Below are positions 49,260-63,866 of a DNA stretch of 64,000 bases, piece by piece (the stretch's first letter is position 1; every line of letters begins with the position of its first letter). The stretch is taken from NCBI RefSeq assembly GCF_028858725.1, contig NC_084767.1:16321895-16385894 (forward strand), given 5' to 3'. The DNA comes from Colius striatus (taxonomy: Eukaryota > Chordata > Aves > Coliiformes > Coliidae). The notes beneath the pieces were generated by a model. That model had not been told where the DNA came from, did not search any database, and saw only the letters and a list, made by a program, of their open reading frames with translations. The position numbers were made by a program, and so were the translations under genes.

Positions 49260-51657
49260 GTAAGAAAAAGTAAAATGTCTATAAGTCCTCCAGGGAAACT
49301 CAACATGGCTAGCAATAACAATGTAGGCAGTGCCAAAACAAGGGAGGAAAAGCACAAACCAAAGGAAAAAAAAACCTAATAAACTCTCCCTCAAAAAAAA
49401 CCCCTTCCAACTCCTAATATAAGGCTAATTTAAATGCTGATGGCAGCATTTTGATTAAAATAGGATCAAAGAAGACTTTGATCTTGGTCAGTGCTTTGAA
49501 AATATTGAATGATACTTAGAAAATACTTATGAAATTCTTGCTTCCTGGTTTTCTGTTTTACATAGTGGATGCTACAAATGTCTATTTGCCTCTCTTAGCT
49601 CAATCATTACATCTTAACAAAAGTAATATAGTCACAGAAATGTATAGCTTCATTATAGGACATTGCTCTATCTAAAGTGAACAGAAGGAAGTGTGTCTGC
49701 TGGGTGACTACCAGCCTGTTTTATTACTCTACCATAAGATCCTACTATAATTCACTGACCCTCAGTTTCATCTGCAAAATGGGTATATTGTTACTTACTT
49801 TTTTTTTGGATTTGCCTCTGAGATCTAGTGATGAAAACTGCTAGGTAAATAAGTTTTGGACTTTATGAAATTGACAGTATGTCATTTTTACTGGTAAGAG
49901 GAACGCACAGCACTGATTTACCCAAAAATTAGAAAGTAGGAATTCATATGTGTGAAAGTGTGTGACATGCCCAAGTTAAACTTCCAGGGAGCTTTAGGCT
50001 AATTCGTATGTATTACTTTTCCTACAGGCATAATTTATTCCTGGCAGGTCAGCTACCTTGAACCAGCAGTCTAAACAAGCTCAGAAGGATCTATTGGGAA
50101 ATTGAGCTTATCAACTCTGCAGATTTTTTGTCTACCTCTTCTGTACCTATTTTTACTTACCACCATGATTTTGATTCTTTTCTTGCAGCAAATTCCACTG
50201 TTCCATAAGTACTGATGACATTAAACCCTCCTGAAAAATAGGATAGGGCTGCTCTATCTGATGACTTCCTGGCCACCATTTCTTTGTTCCCTGTCCTAGC
50301 AATAATCAGAATCCCATACAGGATATTAGGCTAGAAAATACTGAATAGATGCCAGGCTAGATAGAGTAAGTCTGTAAGATATATTTTTAAAATGATATTA
50401 AAGCAGTTGGACAAGATGATTAGATTTTAGACTAGGTATTCTTTTCTTATAGGCAGTAGATATCTGTCTGCCTGGTGAGTTCCTGAGAGATGAAGAAGAA
50501 AACATTTCATTTAAAGCAAAGATTTTCACTTTTCTGGGAGAAGAAAGGTGATTCATTGTACAGACTTCTGAATATAATGAGATTTTCTAATGACTGCCTA
50601 CATCAGCATTGACAATCTTCTTTGGCCATTTTACCTGTCTGCCTACATAAAGCTTCAAATAATGTTCCAGAAATACTAAGGTGAAAGTTTGGTGCATGTG
50701 GCCTGCAGACAGCTGGCACAGGGGCTTGAGCACTTGTTGAGCCTTATGTATGAACCTGAACTTTAAGGACTGTAAAAGCACTAAGGGTAGTAGATTGCCC
50801 AGCCTTTTTTTTTGGTGCAAAAGACTTATAGGCATTATAAATATCTGTAAGTGTAACTATAATTAAAGTATTATAGATAAACAGAACAGATAAAGTTTCC
50901 AAGACATGCTTTTCCAAACAAACAAATGTAAGGAGACAGTATATTTATAGTAAATCTAACCGTTATGTACTAAATAATACACATCTATATTTAATCCTAC
51001 TTGGCAATATCTGCAGTTGCTGTCTTCAGACTCAACAGGGTAGGTGTCTTACCTACATTTCAGTTTGTAGTACAATCAAAAAAGTGTAGTTTTATTTATT
51101 CTCAGCTTCATTCTGTTTCTGATCTTTCTCTTTTCCCCTTCATAGTGTGGCAGTAATGATGAATATGGATTACATATTACTTTTTCCAACCACTGCAGAT
51201 CATTTTTGAGAAATTAGTTTACAGGTCCCTGATCTTGTTTCTTTTTGAGGGAGAAAATTGGCTGTCAACTACAAAATTATGACACATGTTCAGAATAGTG
51301 TTATGAGGGGATAATGTGATACATTAGCATAGCATACTGTGGCCACAAGCAAGCATAACCTGTGACAGCAGTCGCTGATACTCATCTTGCTGGAAAACTG
51401 ATCAACATGTATATCTTTTCAGAAAACTACCAGTTGGAGAATTTCAGACTCCAATAAGATAAAAACATATGATTGCCATCTGTTGCTCCCAACTATTTGT
51501 AATGCGGGCAAGTAACAGGGTAAACCAAGCAGAGACAATGATTTTTAAACATGCAAACACTTCTTTCCACTCCAAAAATCCATATCAAAGACTTTACTTT
51601 CCAAAATGACTGAAGACCGTTGTTGGATCATCCAGGTAGTGTTAATAGCCTGTTTAA

Positions 51658-51686
51658 TGTCTGTTCATTGTCCCCATGAACAGACA
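51658..51686. repeat. Perfect 11-bp hairpin
   Basis: Arms TGTCTGTTCAT (51658-51668) and ATGAACAGACA (51676-51686) flank the loop TGTCCCC. It lies about 33 bp before the short CR1 tail fragment. Confidence 0.55.
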
Positions 51687-51719
51687 GTATTTTAAGTGTG
51701 AGAACACTCTTTTTGTCTC

Positions 51720-51767
51720 ACAGAATCACAGAGTCTGAAGGATTGGAAGGGACCTCGAAAGATCTTA
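51720..51767 (-). mobile_element. CR1 3'-tail fragment, antisense
   Basis: The plus-strand text ACAGAATCACAGAGTCTGAA, followed by GGATTGGAAGGGACCTCGAAAG, is the reverse complement of a CR1 3' end of a different subfamily from the long copies. It breaks off after about 48 bp, so only the terminal part was inserted or has survived. Confidence 0.75.
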
Positions 51768-52649
51768 TTTCTCTTTGTTATGAATGAGCATCCAAAACCT
51801 GCAGATTTATAAACCTGTTAGCACAGAGAAATACAACTGTGCTTTGAGAGGTGAACAGGGTATGGCAATTTCAGCTCAGGCATCTCTGGCTCACTGTAAG
51901 ACTTGGCTACCTCTCTCCCTGTGGCCAAGTCTTTCTATCTCTTGCCTTTAAGTGAGGAAGATTGGGATTTTCCTCATGAGCAATATGGACAAAAGTGTGC
52001 ATTGGAAGAAGGGAGGTTTCCTTTAGAGAGACAAAATCCTCACTGCAAAAGCAGCCAAAGTAGCGGTTAAACTCTGGGTAGACACAATCTGAGGAAAACT
52101 GTTTCTCTTAATCCAACAGCTTTTGGCAGATCCAGGAAGGCTCAAAGGCAGCTTAGCATCTTCAGCTGCCTGTGATTTATGTACCAGACCAGTGGATATA
52201 AAAAACTGATAAACTGTTCCTTTTTTTGCACAGGTGCTGAGAAGCCTTTCTTGCACACTTCCAGTTTTCTTCCAAATGACTGGAGCTTGACTCTCCTTCC
52301 TCTGCTGAAACCAGAAATGCCCATCAGGGTGACATTTCTAATCATCCCTGCTGTGGGATAACAGGTCCAAGAGACATTTAGAGGCTGGAGAGTGAGACTG
52401 CTCACATCCCACCTCTCTGTGAGTCAAAATCAGAGAATTAACCTTTCCCAGAGTCATTGAGGGCATCAGTAGCACTATGTTGAAGTGTAATCCTGGCATC
52501 CTGACAAATGTGTTTAGTCTAGTTGCCTTCACTTTGTTCTTGCATCCCGTCTTATGTCTAATCCCCTGAATTTTAGCTGCTTTTTCTCTTCTCAGTATTT
52601 TTACTCAAGGAGAAGCTTTGAATTACTCTCTCACAATATGCATACCCAG

Positions 52650-52675
52650 CAGTCAGTACCCAGCAGTACTGACTG
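52650..52675. repeat. Perfect 10-bp hairpin with internal CCCAGCAGT duplication
   Basis: Arms CAGTCAGTAC (52650-52659) and GTACTGACTG (52666-52675) enclose CCAGCA. The motif CCCAGCAGT occurs twice, from 52645 and from 52659, overlapping the stem. Confidence 0.5.
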
Positions 52676-54560
52676 AATAATTACTGTAGAATTTCTACTT
52701 GTCCTGAACAGACATTTTTCCACATGTATGGATAAAAAAAGTGATTGTCACACAGTTTGCAAAATGAATGATGCAAATTACAGGTTAATAGTGTGACACC
52801 TTCAAGGAGTTATTCTAATTTTAGCCAGTCTACTCAGTTTTTAGACATTTCTTCCTTCATTAATCTGTGACTTAGGTATGTTAAGTGACCAAGATTAGAA
52901 ATAAATTTGGATGAGAGAATTAATATTTAATCCAGAAGAGATATTTCAAGGCATCAGTGAACAAGTGCTTTGGTGAGGAATGTTACCCCATCTGTGATAT
53001 TTCCTGAAGTGCTTCAATACCCTTATACGACATATACACAAAATATGTAGGGATAATATCTCCTGTCTAACACTTCTGGAATACTTTTTTTTTTTTTTTA
53101 AGTAGAAATATTTCATTAATCTTTCATCCTCACTCTGGGACAGTTCTTGAGAAACCAATTCTTTCACCTTCTCCATTAGGCTACTTATTGTTAAATCTTG
53201 GGATAATGTTCCTGCTTTTATTTTGCCAAGCACCTGTGGGTTTGATAAGAGCTGGGAGACTCCTCTCCTACAATCTCTCTGGCCCTACTTGACGCTAAAC
53301 AGACCCCAGGCTCTCTCCCAAGTCACATCTAAAACCTATACCAGGTTACAGCTCCAAGATTCAGGGCTATGGAGGTCACAGGCTAGCTGTGCCTCAGCCA
53401 ACAGTGGTATCAACAGCTTAGCTCTCCTTTTTCTCCCAAATCCTTCCCCATGTACAAGGACTGACACCAGCAGCTCTTTGTTCCTTCACTCTCTGGCTTG
53501 ATTCACACAGGCTTGTTTTATTGCTCGTAACCCAGCCATCGACTGAGCCTCTTGGGACACCATGTGCTTTCAGAAGTCTGAAGTAGCCAAGCAAGAACAT
53601 TTACATGCCACACCATGAGATCTTCCAGTAAATAGGATGAGGAAGTGTTCACAAAAAGAACAAGATTGCAGGAGGTCACATGGAAATTGGCAGGCACTGC
53701 TCCTGCTTGGTTAAACATAGTTTTACTGCTGCTATGGAAACAGGATTGGGTAGACTGCAGAAAATATTTATCAGCAGGTTAAATATTCTGATATTTTAGC
53801 TATTCAGAAGCAAGATTTTGGTCCTGGAGTTCTGCTGTGATTGAAAGTTGGGCAAGTTATCGAACTTGACCTGAGCGTTTGGTTCCACTTTGCCCATTGA
53901 ATTCATCTGTCTGCTCCAGCACTCCCCAGTAGAACATGAATGTCAAAACAGTTGAGCTTTCTGGGTTTGCCATTTAGGTTTATCCAGAAGTCAGAAAGAT
54001 CCTACATTCAGGCTAAACTGAGTGTTTTCAGAGTGGTAGATCAGACTTTAATGTATGGAATTCTTTGTTATTTAATATATAAAATCTTATGAAAAGGGCG
54101 GAATCACACTGCACTTACTCCTGGATCAGATTTTCTCTCACAAAGATCTGTTCCCATTCTCAAATGGGAATCACCCCTTATTTTAAGGGACAGAGGAAAA
54201 TATCAGCAGAGCAAGCAATACCATCTTCAGTGGCAGAATTTAGCAAGGAGATTTTGGGGACAAGAGAAGTCTACACTTTTTCTTCCAGAAAGCAGGATTT
54301 CATAATGTCTTCAGTTTTTCTGAACTGTGCTTTCTCTGATATCACCAGAAAGCTAACGTTGATTCTTAGAGTGAAATTTTGAGATTTCTATCTCATTTTT
54401 TTTACAAAAGATGACATTAACCACTCTTGAAAAAATCAGTTTGCTTGAAGAGTTACTTGCTTCTACCTTAGAAGCCACTGATATTCAGGAAACAGATCTC
54501 TCTGAATACAAAACTCAGCTTCCGCGTTTGCCAGTTAAACATGCTGTGTCCTTTCCACAG

Positions 54561-54794
54561 GTATGATATGGTCAGAGTGTAAAGAGATCTGGGAAGAAGG
54601 TCCACGTGAATATGTGGTGCATCTCTGGAACCTGCTGGACTTCGGGATGCTGTCCATCTTCGTGGCATCCTTCACCGCCAGATTCATGGCTTTTCTCAAA
54701 GCAGCTGAAGCACAACAGTACGTAGATCAGTACGTTCAAGATGATGACCTCAGTAATGTCACCCTTCCCCCTGAAGTTGCTTACTTTACTTATG
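54561..54794 (+). CDS. TRPC7: TRPC7 exon 6: S2-S3 and S3-S4 loop
   Basis: The exon is 234 bp. It enters completing Gly449 (phase 1) and leaves after the first base of Ala527. It encodes MIWSECKEIWEEGPREYVVH (end of S2 and the S2-S3 turn), S3 at about residues 470-494 (LWNLLDFGMLSIFVASFTARFMAFL) and the long extracellular S3-S4 region, AEAQQYVDQYVQDDDLSNVT. A sequon, N514-V-T, sits in that extracellular part. Residues 498-517 are the most variable in this exon and resemble TRPC3 at some positions, while LPPEVAYFTYA is TRPC7-like. The acceptor is CTTTCCACAG and the donor is TATG|gtaaga. Confidence 0.96.
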
Positions 54795-56886
<2,092 letters not shown>

Positions 56887-57989
56887 TGAGTACCTGTGGA
56901 AAAATGGCTGTTCTTAAGAGGCTCAATCCATTCTGGCCTATTGCTGCTACAAGGTCTGCTTAGATATTTTCTACTCCAGATACATGGGGAAATTAAATCC
57001 AAATTTAGCAAGAAAACTTGAAACATAGCCTCCAGTCCTGTCAGATAACTTAAAGCCTGAGTGAGGGAAAACACAGCTATTTCTGGAAATCAAAATAACA
57101 GATCAGTACAATATTTTGTGAGATGTTCAAATTAATGAGTCCAGAGACTCATTAAGTGGTGGTTAGACCTAAGGTTATTATTCTTAAAACTGCAAGTCAG
57201 GATGTATGTAAAATATAGGAGGATTTTGCATACATGAGGTCTGTTGTAGGAGAGTGCAGCTGTGATTAGGTGCATGTCTGCAGAGTTGTTAGTTGTGATG
57301 CTCAAAATACCAAAACCAACCAGGATGCCTAGGCTGTGTTTCTTAAATCCTGAATGAGTGCTTTTCATCAGAGGCCATGTGAAAACTGCACAGAGCATCA
57401 TTCAGGTGACTGGGTACACAGGGCAGCAGGTCTCCCTGGTCATGTTCATGCAACAGCATTCACTGCATGGTTGAATGGCCCTGCAGAGATGGCTGTGCCT
57501 CCACCTTGTCAAGGAAATCAGGAAGAGAAAGAGACTGTCAAATGTCTCTGCAATGAGGTTCAGATTAAGGTTTCTTTTGAAAGGGGAAAGCCTACAACCC
57601 TTTGGAGGCAGGTCAAAATATGATCCAGTTTCTCCAGGACCCAAGCCCCCACCCTATGGGGGACAACTAAGGTCCTGAAGGAGCTTACAGAGGAGACAGC
57701 TTGGTGCTCTGCCATGTTTCTGGGACATGTCTTGTGCATCCACAGGAAAGCTTCCTTCCTTGCACTGCAATGTGGTACCAATATAGCACCATGGTGGTCA
57801 GCTTTGTGTCTGACAAAATCACTGTGACATCCTTCAGTGCCACAGCGGGGACTTTCCTTCTCACACACCCATCTGTGAGGGAAGAGGAAATCTTCACTTG
57901 ATGTTTTCCCCTTGCTGTGATCTGACTTCCAGACAGCCATATCACATTTGTAATGTCTGGGCCCATGGCCTGTATCAGATGCAGAGCAG

Positions 57990-58046
57990 ACAGCATCTGG
58001 CATTTGAAGATCTTTTCCAGCCATAATGATTCTTTGATTCTATGAT
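57990..58046 (+). mobile_element. Degenerate CR1-like 3' end
   Basis: The sequence GAAGATCTTTTCCAGCCATA, followed by ATGATTCTTTGATTCTATGATG, has the layout of a CR1 3' end with several substitutions. The preceding 500 bp (57400-57990) is GC-richer than its surroundings and open in several frames, so it may belong to the same old insertion, but I cannot align it to the CR1 copies here. Confidence 0.6.
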
Positions 58047-61000
58047 GTGTCATTCCTCCAACATGTTACATGGTGAGGCAGGAGCTTAGCTTATATCTCC
58101 TCTATAAGAAATGACCTTTTTAGCATCATTTCTGTCCTGTGAGTGGGTATTTCCCTTCAGATGCACAGGAGCCAGTTTTACCACACCACCCTCTTGTGCA
58201 ACATATCTTGTAACATAATGCTTACTTTTGCTAGCTGAGCCAAATATGCCTTCTATACCTCTCCTATAACCTCAGGATACATTTTAAGAGAATGATGTAT
58301 GAGGCCAGATGCAATTGTATATTTATCTGTGCTCAGTAGTAAAGTAAGAGAAAATTGAGTATGTGGGATGTGAGTTGCTTCTTATTTGAAGAGCAGATGA
58401 TGCCCTTGAAGCCAAAACTTAAATGAGAAGTTGAGTCAATATCATCCTCAATTGTCTGGTGGCACAGGAATTCTCAGCTGTGGTATTCCCCAGGCCTAGA
58501 GTCACTAGAGCAAATCACTGACAAATTCCAATGTTGGATGGTAACTCTTTCATTAGCACTTATTACCCAAGTGTATCTTCCAGGAGTTTCTATCTTTTGA
58601 TGGAAAGAGAGCAAACATTGACTAACGTGATGACTGCTTACTGGAGTAAAGATTGCTTAAATGCCCAAGAATGTTTGGATTGGGGAGAGTCAAAAGGCAG
58701 TGCTCTTCCTCCTTAACTTCAGCCTAGAGGCTACTTATCCTACAGGGACTTCATGTCATTGCAAAGCAAATTTTCCATGTGTATAAATTTTCCTTTTAAG
58801 AATTTGGAAAAGTTTTTAAATAGACTGACTTCCTTCTGATTGTTTAAACACATGGGAGTGTCAAATGATGATCAGTGAAACTGAGCCTTTTCATCATATG
58901 AAACAAAGAGAATAGATTAAAATTCATCCTGAAAATCCTTCTCAGACCTCTTATTCATTAAGCTAGAAACCCTGAGGTACACAGTCTCAAACAATTTTAA
59001 TAAGCTAATGACAAGTTTATATTGGCAGACAGGTAGCTACCAATTCTAGCAACATTTCCTTCTCTATTTTTTGTGATGTGCCTGAGGGCCTTGCTGAAGG
59101 TGGTAGGGTCCAGCTGCCGTTGACTTATTCAGTAAAAGAAGTAATATTTCAGTATTAAAATGAATGAGGAACTCACCTGTTCATTCACTGAAAATTCAGT
59201 GGATAAAGAACAACAATGCTTGCTTTGGTATCCTCATAACCATCCTGTGACTTCAGAAACATCACCAAATGCATTTCATGGTGGATACGTTTGCGAATTC
59301 TAATGAAGATGGGTGCAATTTTTCAGAAAGCAAGTTTTATACTCAGAAATGTGACTATTCAGAGATCAGCTGACTAGTCATGGCAAGAAAAGACTCATTG
59401 GATTTTGTGTGTTACTTTATTGTGGTCAGTTTCAAAGGACATTAAATTGTCACTTCAGTGAGAATCCTGAGACATACAACTACACACTAAAATAGCTTCA
59501 AATGACTCATTTAAGAAAACCACAGCTTCTCAGGACAGTATCTAGGTAGAAAAAGAGCATGTACATTTGTCCAGATAAAACTCAGAGATAGTTTCTTGCT
59601 TAGTTCTGATGATAATATTAGTGAATGTTTGGTGTATCTTAGCCTTTTGAAATTATGTGCTTCATTTTGCTTGTGTTGTCATCTATAGAGTGAGCATGTA
59701 GCACCCCAGTGGCCTCTGAACTGAGTTATCATGCAAAGCTTCTGCAGTTTCTTCCACCTTACTGTTCTAGGTGCAAACAAAGCAAAGACGCAGCAAGCTT
59801 TACTTCACACAGCTAAGTACAGAGATTATTTAACTTTAAAAAAAAATTCTAAGTTCCTCAATGCTGCAAAGTAGACCATTCCCACGACAGTTGCAACTGA
59901 CCTCAGATATGTTTATCTGTTTATTGTATGCTGTGTACAGAACACAGCTCTTGAAACAGTCTGTAATTAAGAAATCACTATGCAAACAAAATAGAAATGG
60001 AGGCAAGACTGATTGAGTTCATCTTGCTTTCTGCATCACAAATCAGGCTGAAGGCTAAAATGTGAGGTTTTTGGCTTCCCTTTCCCCAAAGGGAAATGTG
60101 ACTCACTGTTCTGTGCCAATGTTACTTCAAGGCTTGAAGGCTTTTTCCTTCTCATTTTACTTTGTCAAATTGTGATATTTTTGTAGATTATATTGACTGC
60201 ATTGCTTTTTTGACAGGGTTAAACCTCAACAAATCAATTTAAGGAAATAAGTCTGAAAGGATGCCTTAAGCTTTCTTACAGAAGAGAACACAAGATTGAT
60301 ATGAAACCATAGCATTGTTGTGATCTTTTTTGATGAATGGCACACTGTTGTTTAAAAAACCAAGAAAAATGTCTGTGGTCTGTTTTCTCTCTTTATGCAA
60401 GAGGTTTGTTTAGCTTTTACTATGCATACAGAAAAAAACAAAAAAAAAAACCAAAAAAACCCCCTTCTCTGCTCTCTCCCTACTGCAAAAATTGGCTCTA
60501 CCACAGTAGAGAGAGAAATTGCAATGTAGCCGTTTCCAGAAGGTGCGTCAGTCAACCCACCACTGCCAGACCCTCCTGCTGCCAGGAGCTCTCAGTCTGG
60601 GCAGGACTCCTGACTTCTTCCATTCCTTCATTTGTCTGCCTTTGAGAAGGATAAAACACCTGCTGACCTTGCAGAAGGGGGTAAATTGCTTAGCTGGCAA
60701 TGACGAGACATGTCAGCATCTTGGAATCTTTGAGAACTTGCCTCCCAACATCCTCGTCTCCTATTTTAGTGAGACATTCTCAAAAAAACTGATATTCCCT
60801 GTGGCTTGTGCTGAATCTCGTGCAATTCATCAGTAATCTAATAGGAAGAAGGAAAGAGCCATCCATACTTTTTGGTCTGGCTAGAACAAGGTCCTTTGAA
60901 ATATTTCTCTGTGAAAGGGAGACCTGTCTTTGCCTGGAGGCATTGTCAATGGCTAAGCAATGCCATTTCAGGGTGCTACAGGTCAGGTCCACCTCTCACA

Positions 61001-61811
61001 TCACCATTGGTACTGGTTCCTCCCCTGACCCTGGGAATAAGGATTATGGACCATTGCACTGTCTCGCAGTGGATTAAAAATTATAGATCATTCCATTTGG
61101 CCCTTGCCTATCTCCTCTGCAGTGTTCACAGAACCACAAAATGGTAACGTTTGTAAGGGACTTTTACAGATCATCTAGTCCAAACCCTCTGCTAAAGCAG
61201 GTCCACCTAGATCAGGTCACACAGGAAAATGTCCAGGTGGGTTTTGAAAACCTCCAGACAAGGAGACTCCACACCCTCCCTGGGAAGCCTATCCCAGTGC
61301 TCCCTCATCCTCACAGTAAAATAGTTTTTTCCTTATATTTAAATGGAACATTTTGTGTTCCAGCTTTCCATTACACCTTGTCCTGTCACTAGATACGACA
61401 GAAAAAAGTGATGCCCCAACCTCCTGACATCCACCATTCAGATATTTAGAAGTACTAATGAGATCCCCTCTCAGTCTCCTCTTCTCTAGACTAAAACAGC
61501 CCCAGTTCCCGCAGCCTTTCCTCATATGGAAGATGATCCAGTCCCCTGATCATCTTGGTGGACCTGTGCTGGACTCTCTCCAGAAGTTCTCTGTCCCTCT
61601 TGAGCTGAGGAGCCCCGAACTGGACACAGGACTCCAGATGAGACCTCAGCAGGGAAGAGTAGAGGGGGAGAAGAACCTCCCTCTACCTGCTGTCCACACT
61701 CTTCTTGATGCATCCCAGGATGTCTTCTTGGCCACGAGGGCACATTGCTGGCTCATGGTTAGTTTATTATCAATCAAGACTCCCAGCTCTGCAGAGCTGC
61801 TCTTCAGCAGT

Positions 61812-62220
61812 TCAACCCCCAGCCTGTACTGGTGTATGGGGTTGTTCCTTCCCAGATACAGGACTCTGCACTTGTCCAGCTCTCAAGCTGGTTGAGATCC
61901 CACTGAATGGCAGCACAGCCTCTGGGGAATCAGCCAGTCCTCCCAGTTTGGTGTCATCAGTGAACTTGCTGAGGATACACTCTGTCCCTTCATCCAGGTT
62001 GTTGATGAAGATGTTGAACAAGACTGGCCCCAGAATAGATCCCTGTGGAACTCCACTGGCCACAGGCCTCCAACTTGACTCTGTGCCATTGATCACCACA
62101 CTCTGGGCTCTGTCATTCAGCCAGGTCTTGATCCACCTCACTATCCACTCATCTAAGCCACACTGCCTGAGCTTTCTGATGAGGATGTAATGGGAGACAG
62201 TGTCAAAAACTTTGCTGAAG
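61812..62220 (-). pseudogene. CR1 reverse transcriptase remnant
   Basis: The minus-strand frame carries [20 protein letters not shown], then [40 protein letters not shown] and [12 protein letters not shown]. It is homologous to 35.27-35.56 kb. The open frame extends upstream into the inserted LTR-like sequence, so its apparent start is chimeric and meaningless. Downstream it is disrupted by the deletion near 61880. Confidence 0.88.
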
Positions 62221-62434
62221 TGTTGTCGCCACCAGCAACACCACCTGGCCGCCCGCATGTCCTGTGGCACTGGCTGTTACATAACGTGTCTGCCCAGCAC
62301 ATGTGCTAGCTGAGCCAATTGCAGGAAGATATGAACAGGTGCTAGTCGTGTTCCACTTCATTATTCAGTATCGCCAATAGTTGAGTGATTCCATCTTGAT
62401 CTGCGTCACAGCGAGCACTCTGAGAAACACGTCA
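62221..62434. mobile_element. 214-bp TG...CA insertion with 6-bp target duplication (solo-LTR-like)
   Basis: The CR1 sequence is contiguous if 62221-62434 plus one copy of CTGAAG is removed: the flanks then read as in the 35.25-35.30-kb copy. CTGAAG occurs exactly on both sides (62215-62220 and 62435-62440). The insert begins TGTTGTCGCC and ends ACACGTCA, that is TG...CA. A 6-bp duplication with TG/CA ends is typical of class II (alpha- or betaretrovirus-like) endogenous retrovirus LTRs. At 214 bp it is short for an LTR, I see no canonical AATAAA signal on either strand, and the orientation is uncertain. A small DNA transposon is the alternative. Confidence 0.7.
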
Positions 62435-63842
62435 CTGAAGTCAAGGTAGATGACATCCGCTGCTCTCCCCTCATCCAGCCAGCCAGTTACACCTTCATAG
62501 AAGGCTATCAGGTTGGTCAAACAGGATTTCCCCTATGTTCCATCACCTTTCCAGGGATGGAGGCAAGGCTGACTGGCCTGTAGTTTCCTGGGTTGTCCTT
62601 CCTGCCCTTTTTGAAGACTGGAGTGACCTTGGCCTTTCTCCTCAGGTACCTCACCTCCATGTTTGTTCAAAAATGATGGAGACTGGCTTAGCAATCACAC
62701 CAGCCAGCTCCCTCAGCACTCTTGGACACATCCCATCAGGTCCCATTGACTTACAAGTATTAATCTTGGCCAACAAGTCTTTAACCTCTTCCTCATCCAC
62801 CAAGGGAAAGCCTTCTATTGTGCAGGCCATCCTGTTATCTTGGACTGGGCTCCTGAGGTCCAGCCTTGGCTGTAAAGATTGAAGCAAAGAAGGCATTCAG
62901 TAGTTTGGCCTTCTCTGCATCCTCTGTCACCAGGGCACCCTTTGTGTTTAGTAGTGATCAAGTAGCTAAAGACATTTTGGTGTCACATGTGTTCTTTAAC
63001 TGGAAAGTGCAACATTTCTAGAATAAGCACTGGTCAGAATAAGCTACCATAAAAGTGTAAGGTATCTGACATTAATGCCAGCTACTCTTTGCTGCAAGTG
63101 AGGACAGGAGACAAGAGCAGAGCGTTACAGAAAAGGGACTGTCTAGCAAGTAGAAAGGTGATAGCATTTGTTTGAAGTGTGGTCATATCTCATCCGACAA
63201 GTGTACTTTTGCATGATGTCTCAGTCTCATGCAAAGCATCAAGAAGATGTGAACATACTATCAGTGACTCTGAGTATCATGGAGACTCAATAGAAAGCCA
63301 CATTCTAAATGAATTTGTGCAACATGTATATGAAACACCAGTTAGGATTGCTCTTCACAAGTCAATGCAGTTACACTAGCTGACAATAAACCCTAAAAAA
63401 TACCTGCAGTCTTACTGGTAAATGGAATATGGAATACCATAAATTACGATGGGAGATAAATACCCATTTGCTTTGGCAGAAAGGAACTGCTCAGTGCTCT
63501 ATACTAGCTTTTCAAAGGGTTGAAATTAATTTCTTTTGCTTTTTATGCATGGTGTTATTGATACAGGAGTCAATGCAAAGCTTAGTGTTCCCGTAGGATA
63601 TGTTGTAGTTTGTACCTATAATCTGTTTTTATGAACAGATTCAGAAGAATTAGGTTGTCACTCTAGTAAAAAACATTTCATCAAAATAAGTTGTAAATGG
63701 CATTGTTTTCTTAGAAGGTATTTACCTCCTTGCAGGCAGGGGAAAAAGGGAAGTATTTAACTGTTAACATGGTAAAGATTGTTCAATGAAGGCAAAATAG
63801 TTTCTAAATTAAAAATTAAGCTAAATGCTTCCAGTGCTTTTC

Positions 63843-63866
63843 CTCCTCCTCCTTCCTTCCTTCCTT
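63843..63866 (+). repeat. CTC/CTTC microsatellite
   Basis: A pyrimidine run combines TCC triplets with CTTC tetramers (CCTCCTCCTCCTTCCTTCCT). It is a simple repeat in the last intron. Confidence 0.7.

Larger units (their letters stand above)
49260..54560 (+). other. TRPC7 intron 5 (5,301 bp)
   Basis: The intron runs from gtaaga to CTTTCCACAG. It contains a short antisense CR1 tail at 51720-51767, two hairpins (51658-51686 and 52650-52675) and, on the minus strand near 53086-53233, an open frame followed by an A-rich run whose origin I could not identify. Otherwise it is plain AT-rich intronic DNA. Confidence 0.8.
61127..62956 (-). mobile_element. CR1 LINE, long copy, antisense, interrupted by an insertion
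   Basis: On the minus strand CR1 starts near 62956 (the region encoding LLNTEGG in the 35.0-kb copy). It runs through the endonuclease-RT connector and RT (61812-62220), and ends in the 3' tail near 61127. The part at 62525-62896 contains the block missing from the 34-36-kb copy, with [20 protein letters not shown] and [22 protein letters not shown] frames are broken by substitutions, small deletions (one near 61880) and the 214-bp insertion. The active-site box reads FTDD where CR1 usually has FADD. The element is 5'-truncated and non-functional. Confidence 0.94.

Noticed and set aside
62221..62270. Apparent N-terminus of the 152-codon minus-strand RT frame
   Set aside because: It comes from the inserted LTR-like sequence and is a chimeric artefact.
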